Shown one piece after another: positions 23,281-34,961 of a DNA stretch of 64,000 nt. The stretch covers positions 3,100,001 through 3,164,000 of the forward strand of contig NC_063257.1 of assembly GCF_019578655.1 (NCBI RefSeq). The letters run 5' to 3'. Below the pieces are notes generated by a model. That model was given only the letters and a program-made list of their open reading frames with translations, was not told the DNA's origin and did no database searches. The stretch is from Ricinus communis (Eukaryota; Streptophyta; Magnoliopsida; Malpighiales; Euphorbiaceae). Position 1 is the first letter of the stretch. The number at the start of each line of letters is the position of its first letter. A program made the translations under genes and the position numbers.

Positions 23281-24923
23281 GTTGGAGCACAAGATTCAGA
23301 CATGCCCAACTTGCCTATATGATTGCGAAATACTTTACCAGTGACTGCCTTAGTTAGGACATCAGCAAGCTGGTTTTCCAATTTTAGAAACAATAGGTTT
23401 ATCATTTGTTGATCAACTTTCTCTTTGATGAAGTGCCTGTCAATGTCCACATGTTTAGTACGACCATGCTTAACCAGATTATGCGCAATATCGATGGCTG
23501 CTCTACTGTCACAGAACAGGTCCATTGGTCTCTTCCATTCGATCTTCAAATCATCCAAAACACGTGAAATCCAAATCAGCTCATATATTTCGTTCGCTAC
23601 ACCACGAAATTCAGCTTCAGTGCTTGACCTTGACACTACCTTTTGTTTCTTACTTCTCCAGGTTACCAGGTTTCCTTCGACAAATGTAAGATATGCTGAG
23701 GTGGATCTTCGTGTAGTTTGATCCCCAGCCCAATCAGAGTCAGTGTATCCTATCACATCCGAGCAATTGTTCTTGGAGAAGTATAACCCCTTTCCAGGAG
23801 ATCCCTTTAGATATCGTAGAATTCAAAAAATAGCTTCCATGTGTGCAATACTTGGTTGATGCATAAATTGGCTCACCACACTAACCGCATAGGCAATATC
23901 GGGTCTTGTGTGTGACAAACAAATCAGTCTTCCAACCAGTCTTTGATATCTTCCTTTATCAGTAGCTACTTGGTCAGGATAAATTCCAAGTTTGTGGTTG
24001 AACTCCATTAGTGTTTCTGCTGGTTTGCACACAAGCATTCCTGTTTCTGTCAACAGGTCGATCACATACTTTCTTTGAGAAAGAGACACACCTTCTCTTG
24101 TTCGCATCAATTCTATGCCCAAAAAATACTTTAGAGATCCAAGGTCTTTCATAACAAACTCAGTAGACAGCTTTTCTTGAAGTAGCTTGATTTCTTCATC
24201 ATCATCTCCAGTGACAACCATGTCATCTACGTACACAATTAGAATAGCAATTTTACCATTCTTGTGTTTAATGAACAAAGTATGATCATCATTACTTTGT
24301 TTGTACCCAAATGCCTTCATAGAAACTGTGAGCCTTCCAAACTAAGCCCTCGGAGACTGTTTAAGTCCATACAGTGCCTTCTTCAGCTTACAAACCCCAT
24401 TCTTACTCGTCATTTCAAGATCAACTCCTGGTGGAACATCCATGTAAACTTCTTCTTCCAGATCGCCGTTAAGAAATGCATTCTTGACATCAAATTGTTT
24501 CAGACACCAGCCCCTATTCACTGCTAAAGAAATCAGAATTCGAATTGTATCTAGCTTTGCCATCGGTGCAAATGTTTCTTGATAATTTACACTGTATCTC
24601 TGAGAATAACCTTTCGCTACCAATCTCGCTTTATATCTATCAATACTCCCATCCATTTTAAACTTGACGGTGAACACCCATTTGCATCCAACTGTTCGTC
24701 TATCATCGGGTAACGAAACCAGTTCCCAAGTATTATTCTTTTGTAAGGCTTTCAACTCCTCATTCATTGCTACTTTCCACCTAGGATCTTTCAAAGCTTC
24801 ATGTACATCACTCAGAACAGAGATGCTGGATAACTGATTAATAACAAGTGCACATGGTTCTGTTAAAGACTTAGTTGAAAAGGAAACATAGTTACTGATG
24901 GGATATTTTACATTAGAATTCAA
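23277..24923 (-). pseudogene. Copia 1 reverse transcriptase / RNase H, broken
   Basis: Three pieces in one frame: 24342-24923 (N-terminal reverse transcriptase, with WKVAMNEELKAL and CKWVFTVKFKMDG), 23823-24320 (catalytic part with YVDDMVVTG and the KDLGSLKYFLGIE block) and 23277-23756 (RNase H with GYTDSDWAGD, STEAEFRGVA and the C-terminal KHVDIDRHFI). They are separated by in-frame stops at 24342-24344 (TAG) and 23823-23825 (TGA). About 66 bp after the second stop must have been coding. It is non-functional as it stands. Confidence 0.9.
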
Positions 24924-24962
24924 ATCAGGTTCATATTGTCTCCTACTAATACCCTTATTTGA

Positions 24963-26671
24963 TCATTGAGATTGTCTTACAACAGGATTAGTAGGAACAT
25001 TTTCAATAGATAAAGGAACAAGTACCTGATTATTGATTTCAGATTGGATAGACTGCCCCGGAGCTTCAGTATATGGTGTTATAGAAGCCTGTCCAAGCTC
25101 ACCCGAATCATTGCCTATACCAATCGGATCATTTGCTACAAACCTTAATTCTTCATCAATTACATCAGGTAAATAATCATCCCCTACACTACGATTAAAC
25201 TGCTTGGAAAGAGTCATATCCTCTACGCCTTTCTCCCCCTTACAAGAAGAATCAAGATCTGAATTAAGGTAATATGGTTCAGTTTTTTTGAAAGACACAT
25301 CCATACTCGCCACTAATTTCTTCTCACTAGGATCATAGCACCTATATCCTTTCTGAGAGTCAGCATACCCTACAAAAACACATTTCTTTGCACATGGATC
25401 AAGCTTAGTACGTAACACTTTAGGGACATGGACAAATACAACACAACCAAACATACGCGGCTCTAGATTAGGCAAATGATGAGTCTGACATACAGAGTTC
25501 AGTTTCTGTAGTGGAGTCTAGAACCCTAAAACACATGAGGGCGTCCTGTTCATTAAATACACAGCTGACTTGACTGCTTCTCCCCAATAAAATCTCGGCA
25601 TATTCATTCCAAACAACGAAGCGCGAACAATCTCCATAATTTGTCGATTTCTCCTCTCAGCCAAGCCATTTTGTTGAGAAGTGTACGTGCATGATGTTTG
25701 ATGTCTAATGCCATGCTGAGTCAAAAATTTCCCAAGGTTCGTATCCAAAAATCAAGTGCATTGTCCGTTTACCACACAAGAATTTGCCTTTGATACTGCG
25801 TTGTCACCATTCGATAGAAATCATAAAAAGCTGTACAAACATTACTTTTGTTACGTAGTAAAGCAATCCAAGTCATACGTGTACATTCATCGATAAAAGT
25901 AATAAAAAAATTTGCATTCGAGAGAGTAGGAACCCTAGAGGGTCCCCAAACATCAGAGTGAAGAACAAAAAATGGTTCATTACTCTTATTCATACTAGGA
26001 ACATAAGGGACACGATGACTCTTAGCAAGCTCACAAATATCACAGCGAAATTCAGATACATCCACATTCAAAAACAACTCAGGTTTTAACTTCCTAAGAT
26101 AAGTAAAAGATAAATGGCCAAGTCTACAATGCCATAACCAAATATCCTCTCGCTTCTTAGATTCATTATTCATTAAACATATTTGCCCTACACGCTGTCC
26201 TTCAGTTTCATCTAACTCCAAATAATATAGCTTGCCTCGTCTAACACCATAACCAAGCGTCCTTCGAGTCAGAATATCCTGAAATATACAAGAAGAAGAT
26301 GAGAAGGTTACGGTACAATTCAAGGAGGAGGTTATTTGGCTGACAAATAATAGATTACATTTTAAGGAAGGAACAACAAGGGCAGAATCAAGAGTAAGAT
26401 TTTCAGACAACCGAATAGAACGTTCACCAATAACTTGGCATTCACTGCCATTAGCTGTGGAAACAAAACTTTGAGACGGAGGGTGAAGTGATTGAATTTT
26501 ATTGGAATTTCCAACCATGTGATCAGACACACCTGTGTCTATTATCCAAGCATTATTCCGAGGGAAAATTGATAGAGCTGTACCTTTACTACCTCCTAAA
26601 TGAGCTACGTGGGCAGTAGGAACATTAGGTGCAAAGTCTGAGCTTGAGGTATCAAGTGTTTCGGAACTCAT
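24963..26671 (-). pseudogene. Copia 1 gag stub, protease and integrase, broken
   Basis: The first piece (25769-26671, 300 residues) starts MSSETLDTSS, a gag-type N-terminus, and within about 45 residues reaches the protease active site WIIDTGVSDHM. It then gives the integrase zinc-binding HHCC motif (HCRLGHLSF..CDICELAKSHR). The capsid and zinc-knuckle parts of Gag are absent. A TAA at 25769-25771 and a one-base loss in a T run near 25750 separate it from the second piece (25518-25748, integrase core with QQNGLAERRNRQ). A TAG at 25518 and a TGA at 24963 bound the third piece (24963-25475, integrase C-terminus and linker). Confidence 0.88.
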
Positions 26672-26713
26672 TTTTAGATGAGAAATACGTAATCTGACTT
26701 AGGAATTTTTCCA

Positions 26714-26729
26714 GGTGGCTCTGATACCA
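26714..26729 (-). other. Primer-binding site of copia element 1
   Basis: TGGTATCAGAGCCACC on the minus strand directly follows the CA end of the 5' LTR. It is the canonical initiator tRNA-Met primer site. Confidence 0.92.
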
Positions 26730-27020
26730 TGTAAAGCCGTAAACCCTAAATCAGATATGAAGAGAAGTTATTTTCTTTCTTTTTTATTCAAACTCTTCTA
26801 CTGCTTGTTGTGATACAAATACATTTATATACTAGAGATATACTTTCTGTTAGCTACAAATACTATAACAAACTAACTACTTCTTAACCTATTCAAACTC
26901 ATATCTTATTCAAAGTCGTATCTACACATATCTCTAACTACTACTTAACCAAATCTAATCTTACATACCTACACATATCTCTAACTACTACTTAACCAAA
27001 TCTAATCTTACATACCTACA
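26730..27020 (-). repeat. 5' LTR of copia element 1, with 47-bp internal duplication
   Basis: 291 bp, exactly 47 bp longer than the other LTR. The difference is a perfect direct duplication of a 47-bp unit (26925-26971 and 26972-27018) near the LTR's outer end. Confidence 0.9.
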
Positions 27021-27025
27021 CAATA

Positions 27026-27691
27026 TAAAAGTGATGTTATTAATATAGTAGAAGAGTTGGATGCATTATGATTTTCATAAACTTTGAAAATATTTTGGCT
27101 GTTTATGAATGGAAATTAATTCTTTTGCTCATTAAAAAAAAAAAAACAATTCGCACCTGCACTTCTAAAATAATAAATTTGAGCAGTTTCCAAATCCAAA
27201 GTTAAATTTCTGTCCATCCTTTCAAACTATAAATTCTAAGCTGTTCATAAAAGGAAAAAGAAAACTGTTTTACTCAAAATGGAACTAATATATATTCACG
27301 ACAATTGATCTTGCTTGCACATACATAAAAGAATTTCTTTTTGTAAAGAAAATCCATGGCAGCTGGAGATACTAATTTCCTCACAGAAAATATAAAGGCC
27401 GAAGTTCCAAACTTGGAAACAAGAAGAAAGTACATATATACCTTAAACTTGACAAAGGTTAAGCATCTTGTACCGCATAAGAATCCAGAGCAAACCCTTC
27501 TAGTTGCTTTATTCTGGAAGCAAAAGAAACAAAAGAACAGAAAATTTTTATACAGAGATCAAATGGCTGGTGAATAATAAGCAAAGTGCAAGATTGTACC
27601 TGATAAAAATTAAAAACCAGAAACCAAGGACTTGAATTGTTATTCGCAATTCTGACACTTTCTAAAAATAATCCCAATTACTCCCAAAATC
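27026..27691 (+). other. Upstream region of the NBS-LRR gene
   Basis: Between the right target duplication of copia 1 and the NBS-LRR start. It contains a 73-codon frame starting MAAGDTNFLTEN (27356-27577). This could be an upstream ORF in the NBS-LRR leader or a remnant of another gene; no homology was recognised. The copia insertion lies only about 670 bp from the NBS-LRR start codon. Confidence 0.4.
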
Positions 27692-30600
27692 ATGGCATTG
27701 GCGGCAGCTGTATCCATTTTGATAAAAAATCTACTAACTATCCTCGATGATAAAGAACTAAACAGTCCAAGGTTGAAGAAAGAAGTTAGCAGTGCCAAGG
27801 CTAAGTTAGAACATGTCCGAACACTCTTAACAGAGGCAGAGGCAAAGCAAAACACTAAACAAACAGTCAGTGTTGATAAATTGGAGACTAGGCTTCTAAA
27901 ACGTGTTTACTCCTCAGATGACATGATTGAGTCCTTCTGTATAAGAACAGAACTGCAGAGAAGGAAGTTTTTATGTAAAGTGCGTCCTTTCACCCAATTA
28001 CTGTTGCTGCAGAGCCAATCTCTTACTCGAAATATGAAGGAATTTGTGCGAGAGATTGATGTTGCATGCACTGAATGTGAAGATCAGCGAGAAGGAACTC
28101 TGGAGAATAAATTTGCCACTCAATCAAGCTTTTCAAAAGTAGATGGTGGGGATCAAGATACCACTAAATCAAGCATTACAAAGGAAGAAGCTGAGCAAAT
28201 TGCTTCAAATGAAGATCATGTGCATCCCGATGGAGAAAGCAGTCCAAATGAACAACCTGCAAAAGCATATCAAGCGGATATTCAGCCTGCTAGTCGTGTT
28301 GAGCCAAGCAGCGCAGAAGTTAGACGAAGTGTTTCAGATCAAAAACTAGCGCGAAGTCCTGAGCCAAACTCACAGCAAACTGCAGCTGAACTAAGCTCAC
28401 AACAGCCCGCAGCTGACCCAAGCTCACAACAGCCTGCAGCTAAACCAACCGGTGCAGAAGCTGAAGCGACAATTTCTGATGAAAAAGACAACGTCCAATA
28501 CGTGAAACCAAACATTCCAAGTGAACCTGGAGCAGAAATCAATGAAACAACCATATCAGAAGAAAAGAGACCGCAGCAGTTGCCATTAATTCCAGGCTTA
28601 GATGACGATTCAGACTTTATTGGCCGAAAGGTTCAAGCAGATGAGTTAACTGAAGTAATCCGTAACCACCACAAGTTGCGTTTTCTTATTTCAGTGGTGG
28701 GTGCTGCTGGCTCTGGGAAGACAACTTTTCTGAGGAACATTTATAACAAAGCAGATATTGTGCAGAACTTTCAATTACGTGCTTGGGTTAATGTTTCTGA
28801 AGAGTTTCCAGAGACAGTCATCCCCGATGATGTTGAGCACAAGAAAAAAAATCTCTTGATTGATATACTGAGACAAGTTGCAGCAATCAAAGAGGAGGAG
28901 AAGCTGCCTCTTGACAAACTGGAGGAGAAGGTTCGTGATTTTTTTATCCGCAAGAGGTTTCTAATAGTTTTGGATGATGTCAAGACTTCTGTTATGTGGG
29001 AAAGCGTCAAGCGCACCTTTCCAAACTCATTAAATGGCAGCAGGATGATTCTCATTACTCGTGATGACAAGATAGCAGCAGAGATGAATGATCAGGGGTT
29101 CCCTCCAGTTAAGTTGCTCAATTTAGACATTGATGAAAGTTGGGCTTTGTTTTTGAAGAAAGTAGGCCAAAAAGAAGAAGGAATAACTGATGAATCCTTG
29201 AAACAGTTAATTTTCGATAAATGCAAGGGTCTACCTCTTGCAATTGTTGTGCTAGGAGGTCTCTTATCCACTAAAGATCCAGGCAGTTGGTCAAAAATGG
29301 TTGACCGCTTAAGTTTTGGTGATGATCCTTCCAAAGCTATCTTGGCGTTAGCTTATCAAGATCTTGCATCTGAGTTAAAGCCTTGTCTTCTATATTTAGG
29401 CCTTTTTCCTAAAGATCATGAGATTTCTGTTCGGAGGTTGTTCCGGTTGTGGGCTGCTGAAGGATTCGCCACTCCAACAAAAGAAGGAGAAACCCCTGAA
29501 TTTCTGGTTGAGAAATATTTACAGGATTTGATCCAAAGAAACATGATAGATGTTTCAAAGTGGAGATCAGATGAAAGCCCCAAAAGGTGTCGAGTTCCTG
29601 GTATTCTCTACGATAATGTCTTTCCAAGTGCTGCAGAGATTGGATTTTTTCATGTGCTTCGTAGCCTAAACTATGATCAACAGTGCAACATCAGGAGGGT
29701 TGCTGCATATCTTGATATCAGTAATCCTGTTCTGGATCGTTGGGTTTATAATTTACGGTCTTATATATCTTTCAACACCCGAAAAGGAGATACACCTGCA
29801 GATGAAATTGACAGGTTTATCAACAAGATTATAGTGAAAAGAGGCTTTGGATTGCTCACTGTACTTGACCTAGAAAATGTCTATAAACCAGTTTTAACTG
29901 AGACAATAGGAAAACTGATCCATCTAAGTTACCTAGGCTTGAGATGGACATTTCTTGATTCCATCCCAAATTCTGTAGGTGACTTGCCTAGCTTAGAAAC
30001 TCTTGATGTGAAGCACACTAATGTCACTTCCTTGCCAATTTCCATCTGGAACTCAAAGAAGCTAAGGCATCTTTACATGAATGAGATTTATTTGGATGTG
30101 TCCCTCCAAAAGCCATTCGCTAGTCGATCTTTGGGCAGTCTTTTGACATTGTGGGGACTAATAATAGGGAAAAAGAGCCTTGGAGAAGATTGGTTCAACA
30201 GGCTGAAACGCCTGACGAAACTTGGACTCACATGCCATTTTGAATCACTTGGGCAGGTGACTAACTGGATTTCTAAGTCGACTCAACTTCGAGCCCTCAA
30301 GTTAAGGTCCATCGATGAATTTAGTCGACCTGCAGACCTGGAGTTAGGTACCATGAACCAGCACAAACTTCTTTCCGAATTGTATCTGCTTGGAAAGTTA
30401 TCACAGGCAATTGATGACTATCTGCTTCCACAAAGTCTCAGGATGCTTACTTTATCAGTATCACAACTAAAGAATGATCCCATGCAGTACTTAGGACAGC
30501 TACCTCATCTGAAAGTTCTGAGACTTTTTGCTCGCTCTTACTTAGGGAGTGAGATGACTTGTCATGCCAAAGGGTTTCCGGAACTTCGAGTCTTGAAATT

Positions 30601-31038
30601 GTGGATGCTTGAGAAACTGGAGAAATGGACCGTTGAGGAAGGCTCCATGCCTTTGCTTAAGGAATTGGAGATTAGACGCTGTGAAGCACTGAAGGAAACT
30701 AGCGGTTTGCAAAACCTGACAACTCTGAAGGAACTGACCCTCACAAATATGCCCAACGACTTTGTAGCAAAGATTGAAAGCAGCATGGAGGGAATTTCAG
30801 GAAGGAAAGTGGCAGTTACTGTCAATAAATTCCATTTCGCTCCTGTGCCAGTGAGTTTTTTCATATCTTTTAATGTTAACTTGCCAGTTCTTCTTTCTTT
30901 TAGAAATGATTTTGCTTTTTGACGTTGTCTCAGAACTTCTTCTGTGACATTCTTTTGCTTTTATTTCATCAAAAGGAAAATGCATCACTTATTTGCAATT
31001 TTGTTTTTGGTTCTTATGCATCTTTAATGCAGAAGTAA
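27692..31038 (+). CDS. CC-NBS-LRR immune receptor-like protein with long linker and no MHD motif
   Basis: Proposed exons 27692-30850 and 31033-31038 (donor CCA|GTGAGT, acceptor TGCAG|AAG, then TAA), 1054 residues; without splicing the frame runs to 30922 (1076 residues). Residues 1-130 are a coiled-coil Rx-N-like domain with a weak EDVID-type motif (SDDMIESF, 75-82). Residues about 131-300 form an acidic linker with repeats of SSQQPAA. NB-ARC: P-loop VVGAAGSGKTT (335-345), kinase 2 LIVLDDV (424-430), GSRMILITRDD (449-459), GLPLAI (513-518), CLLYLGLFPKD (565-575). The usual MHD position reads VPG (CRVPGILYD). Leucine-rich repeats follow from about 690. This class detects pathogen effectors or acts as a helper. 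Loss of MHD and the 170-residue linker are unusual. Candidate poly(A) signal AATAAA at 31279-31284. Confidence 0.9.
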
Positions 31039-31693
31039 CAATTGAGGCAGCTGGATGCATCCCAAAATGGATAGAAAGACTGCTCTGATGAAAATTGGTT
31101 TACAGTTACGCGAAATGGTGTCATCAGTACTGAAATATAAAGCATGATTCTGCCACTTCCTATTGAGATGATTGCTGCTGCATCGTTTATTTATTTTATT
31201 TTTTAAATTCTCCTGCCTTCTGATTGTATTTTCCTGATTTCTATAATTTATGTTGTAATAGAAACATAATTGTATCGTAATAAAGTGTGTTTGAATTTTT
31301 AGAATTTCCCAAACTATTGAGCCCTCCAACTTATCTATTTAGTGATACTGAGTTCAATTCATAACCTCTATTATAAGTATCAAGGCACTTGTCACTCAAA
31401 GCAAAGTGCACAGCCAGCTAAGCTGTAATTCACCATTAAAAGTTTTCCCTACTCAAATACTGTGTCATTCTGATGCAGCTACTTTTTGTGATTGAAATTC
31501 TTAAATCATCGGTTCAAATAGAAAAGAAAAGAGGAATTTCAACTCAACCTTTTATATTATCTGTTCAATGAGTTCACTCATCTCTTAGTTTTTTTAATAA
31601 AGGCATCCCTTGGAATTCTTAGGGGTTCAATTTGTTGCCCGGTAAATGACAGGACAGGACCAAATGGGGCATGTTAATGTTGGCTCTTTTTTC
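31039..31693. other. 3' flank of the NBS-LRR gene
   Basis: Probable 3' UTR to about 31300, then AT-rich spacer up to the left LTR of copia element 2. No other gene seen. Confidence 0.5.
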
Positions 31694-32100
31694 CGGTGGA
31701 AATCGGATTAGTTTTTCCTGCAATAGAATAAATTATACAAAAAATTATAACTAAAAAATAAATTTAAAAATTAATTTTTACATAATTTTAGATATAATAT
31801 ATCACATGTAAAATTACCTGATAAATAAGCTATTAAATAAATAATAAGAATAAGGTTCTTTAAAAATTATGCTTATTTTCTCAACTACTACCAAAATAAT
31901 ATTTCTTTAATTCAATAAATTACAAAAAAATATTATTAAAAAGAGAAAGAAAAGAATACAATTTAGCCCATAGAAATATAAGGCACATTGTTTTTCTTGA
32001 CACCTAGAAAAGGAGAGAACGCCCACTATTTATAGATTTGGGACCACTTCTTCCTTTTCTTATCTTTCAATGTGGGATAGAAAAGAAGTCAAAAATAATA
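31694..32100 (-). repeat. 3' LTR of copia element 2
   Basis: Aligns with 36300-36718 through GAAATCGGATTAGTTT, ATAATATATCAC, AAGCTATTAAATAAA, GAGAAAGAAAAGAA and CTATTTATAGA. Internal gaps and a decayed terminus (the expected TGTTATGG is altered at 31694-31700) show greater age. A CCAAGGTAGAAATT tract on the minus strand abuts its start as a polypurine tract. Confidence 0.82.
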
Positions 32101-32239
32101 AATTTCTACCTTGGCAACTTCCTAAGCCCAATCAAACATTCTCTATTTTCTCTTGTCACAAATTTAGCAATGCCTCCAAATGCGCTTGAAGCGCCAATCT
32201 TCAAATTTTCAAAACATTTATTAAGTCCAAACAATATTG

Positions 32240-33722
32240 GAACTTGACTTTAGTTACCACTTACGTAATCATATCTACAGAATTTTTAGCAGTTGGGATC
32301 TTCTGAAGAAGTATCTCACCTTCTTCAAGAATTTCTCTCACGAAATGATGACGAACATCGATATGCTTTATCCTTGAATGATAGACTTGGTTTTTTTGCT
32401 AAACAGATAGCACTCTGACTATCACAATGCACTTTGACGTGCTTCTGATCAATTCCCGAATCTTTCACCAACTCCTGAAGCCAAATTGCCTCCTTTACAA
32501 GTTCTGTAACTGTCATATACTCTGCTTCTGTTGTAGACAAAGCAACTGTTGACTGCAAAGTAGACTTCCAACTAACTGGTGCTTTTGCAAGTGTAAGCAC
32601 ATAACCAGTAGTTGACAGACGTTTATCCAATTCACCCGCGAAGTCAGAATCACAATATCCAACCACACTCAGACCAAACTTCTCATCCTGCTTAAACATT
32701 AATCCAACATCCACAGTATTCTGAATATACCTTAGGATCCATTTCACAGCTTGCCAATGTCCTTTTCCAGGATCATGCATATATCTACTCACAATTCCGA
32801 CTGCTTGTGAAATGTCAAGCCTTGTGCACACCATAGCATACATCAAGCTACCAATTGCATTTGCATATGGAACCTTCAACATATATTCTCGGTCTTCATC
32901 ATTCTTTGAAGATTGAGAAGCATTGAGTTTAAAATGAGGAGCAAGTGGTGTACTGACAGGCTTTGTCATTTCATCAATTCCAAACCGCTTCAATACCTTT
33001 CTCAAATATTCCTTCTGAGTTAAAGAAAGTCTCCCTAATTTTCTGTCTCCATTTATCTCCATACCAAGAATCTTTCTAGCTTCACCTAAATTCTTCATTT
33101 CAAACTCTTGATTTAGTTAAGCCTTTAAATGTTCAATTTCTCTTATATTCTTCGATGCAATTAGCATATCATCAACATAAAGGAAAATATAGATAAAGGA
33201 TCCATCCTGTAGCTTTTTCAAGAATACACAATGATCATATTTGCTTCTTGTGCACATTTGCCTCATCATAAACTTATCAAATCGTTTATACCACTGCCTT
33301 AGTGACTGTTTCAAACCATACAACGATTTTTTCAATTTGCACACCAAATTTTCTTTTCCAGCAACCCTAAATCCTTCAGACTGATCCATGTAGATTTCCT
33401 CTTCCAAATGACCATGCAAGAATGCAATTTTTACATTCATTTGAACTAGTTCCAAATTCAATTGTGCTACCAAGGCCAACATTATTCTAATGGAGGAATG
33501 CTTCATCATTGAAGAAAAAACTTCATTGTAGTCAATTCCTTCCTTATGAGCATAGCCCTTAGCTACCAATCTTGCCTTGTAGCAAACATCATTCTTGTTA
33601 GGAAATCCATCATTCTTTGCAAATACCCATTTGCAACCAATTGCCTTCTTTCCCTTAAACAGACTAGCTAGCTTCCACGTCTGGTTTTTCTCAATGGATT
33701 GCATTTCTTCATCCATAGCCAT
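32240..33722 (-). pseudogene. Copia 2 reverse transcriptase / RNase H, broken
   Basis: 33117-33722 encodes the first part of reverse transcriptase (CKWVFAKNDG, KARLVAKGYAH, NVKIAFLHGHLEEEIY, and the catalytic FLYVDDMLIAS). A stop at 33117 is followed in the same frame by 32325-33098 (KNLGEARKILGMEI, RNase H GYCDSDFAGELD and STTEAEYMT). The RNase H C-terminus shifts frame near 32390 and can be followed in another frame down to about 32240. Confidence 0.88.
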
Positions 33723-33799
33723 TTTCCACTTATCTGCCTCAGAGCTTTGTACAGCTTCAATATAAGTGGTCGGAACATCAACATTTAAAGATACAAAGT

Positions 33800-34961
33800 T
33801 TATAAAATCTTCAAAATGAGCAGGTATTCTAGTTTCCTCTTTGGCTTACTCAATGCAATTGACTCATGTTGTCGTGGAGGTTCTTGTGCTGGAACCTCTA
33901 TTTCATCATCTGATTCATCCTCTAACTTTCCTTCTTCTATAGGAACAAATTTATCAGACTGATATACTGTTGGTTCAGTACTTCTACTATAATCAAACTG
34001 CACATGTTTGGGAGAATGCTCCACTTGTTGTGAAGCTCCATTTGTCTCCTGCTCTTCTACATTTTTCATCATAGTAGATTCTTTAAAGGTAACATCTCTA
34101 CTGAAGATTATCTTCTTTAAATCTGGACACCATAGGCGATATCCTTTTACACCTGATGATATCCCCATGAAAATTATTTTTCTTGCCCTCGGATCCAACT
34201 TTGATTCCTTAATATGATAAAATGCAGTGGAACTAAAAACATTTAAGGAATTATAATTTATAGCAGGTTTTCCATACCATACCTCTAAAGGTGTTTTACT
34301 GTTGATAGCAGTTGATGGTAAACGATTAATGAGATGACACTTGGCCTAACCCAAAGATTGGACAACATACACCAAACTTTCTCCAGTAGAGTCTGGTTCA
34401 TCCTTTCTGCCACCCCATTATGTTGTGGTGTATTTCTGACAGTAAAGTGTCTCATAATACCTTCATCTTGGTAGACTTTTATAAAAGGATCACTTGTATA
34501 CTCTTCTCCATTATCTGTTCGGAGACGTTTGATCTTTCTGCCCATTTGAGTTTCTACCATCTTTTTCCAGGTGAGAAAAACTCCTAACACTTTATCCTTT
34601 ATTTTCATAGTGTACACCCACACTCCCTGGAAAAAATCATCTACGAATGAAATATAATAATGTTTGCCTCCCATTGAAATTGTCTTGGAGGGTCTCCATA
34701 CATCTGAGTGAACGTAATCTAGAATACCCTTGCAGTACCAAACTTCACTCTTGTTTGTTTTCCCTTGACATAATGTTCACAGAAATTCAATTTGCAAACT
34801 TTCACTCCCTGCAATAATCCTTGATTTGCCAGAAGTTTCAAGGATTTTTCGCTTGCATGTCCCAAGCGCATATGCCACAAACTGGTTGCTTCTAGTTCCT
34901 GATTATAGCTAGAAACTGCTGCTATTTTACCAATAACTGGATTACCAAGATAGTAATACAA
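33800..34961 (-). pseudogene. Copia 2 integrase, broken
   Basis: Three pieces in three frames: 34719-34961 with the zinc-binding LWHMRLGHASEKSL..FCEHYVKGKQ region, 34285-34674 with the catalytic core (SFVDDFFQGVWVY, LRTDNGEEY and HNGVAERMNQTL), and 33800-34198, the integrase C-terminus (PRARKIIFMGISSGVKGYRL). At least two frameshifts separate them. Confidence 0.87.

Larger units (their letters stand above)
23026..27020 (-). mobile_element. Ty1/copia retrotransposon 1 (gag-deleted), complete with target duplication
   Basis: A 3995-bp minus-strand element bounded by LTRs at 23026-23269 and 26730-27020 and by a perfect 5-bp target duplication CAATA (23021-23025 and 27021-27025). The order on the minus strand is LTR, primer-binding site, short gag stub fused to protease, integrase, reverse transcriptase, RNase H, polypurine tract, LTR. 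That order (integrase before reverse transcriptase) defines Ty1/copia; the protein style suggests the Ale/Retrofit group (inference). Aligned by eye, the LTRs differ at about 11 of 244 positions plus one duplication, so the insertion is not recent. The polyprotein is broken by stop codons and one frameshift. Confidence 0.92.

Noticed and set aside
27356..27577. Frame MAAGDTNFLTEN upstream of the NBS-LRR
   Set aside because: It could be an upstream ORF, but no splice path into the NBS-LRR frame is needed or clear, and no homology was seen.
28143..30864. Several frames of 68-100 codons overlapping the NBS-LRR
   Set aside because: They are other-frame readings of one long, motif-confirmed coding exon.
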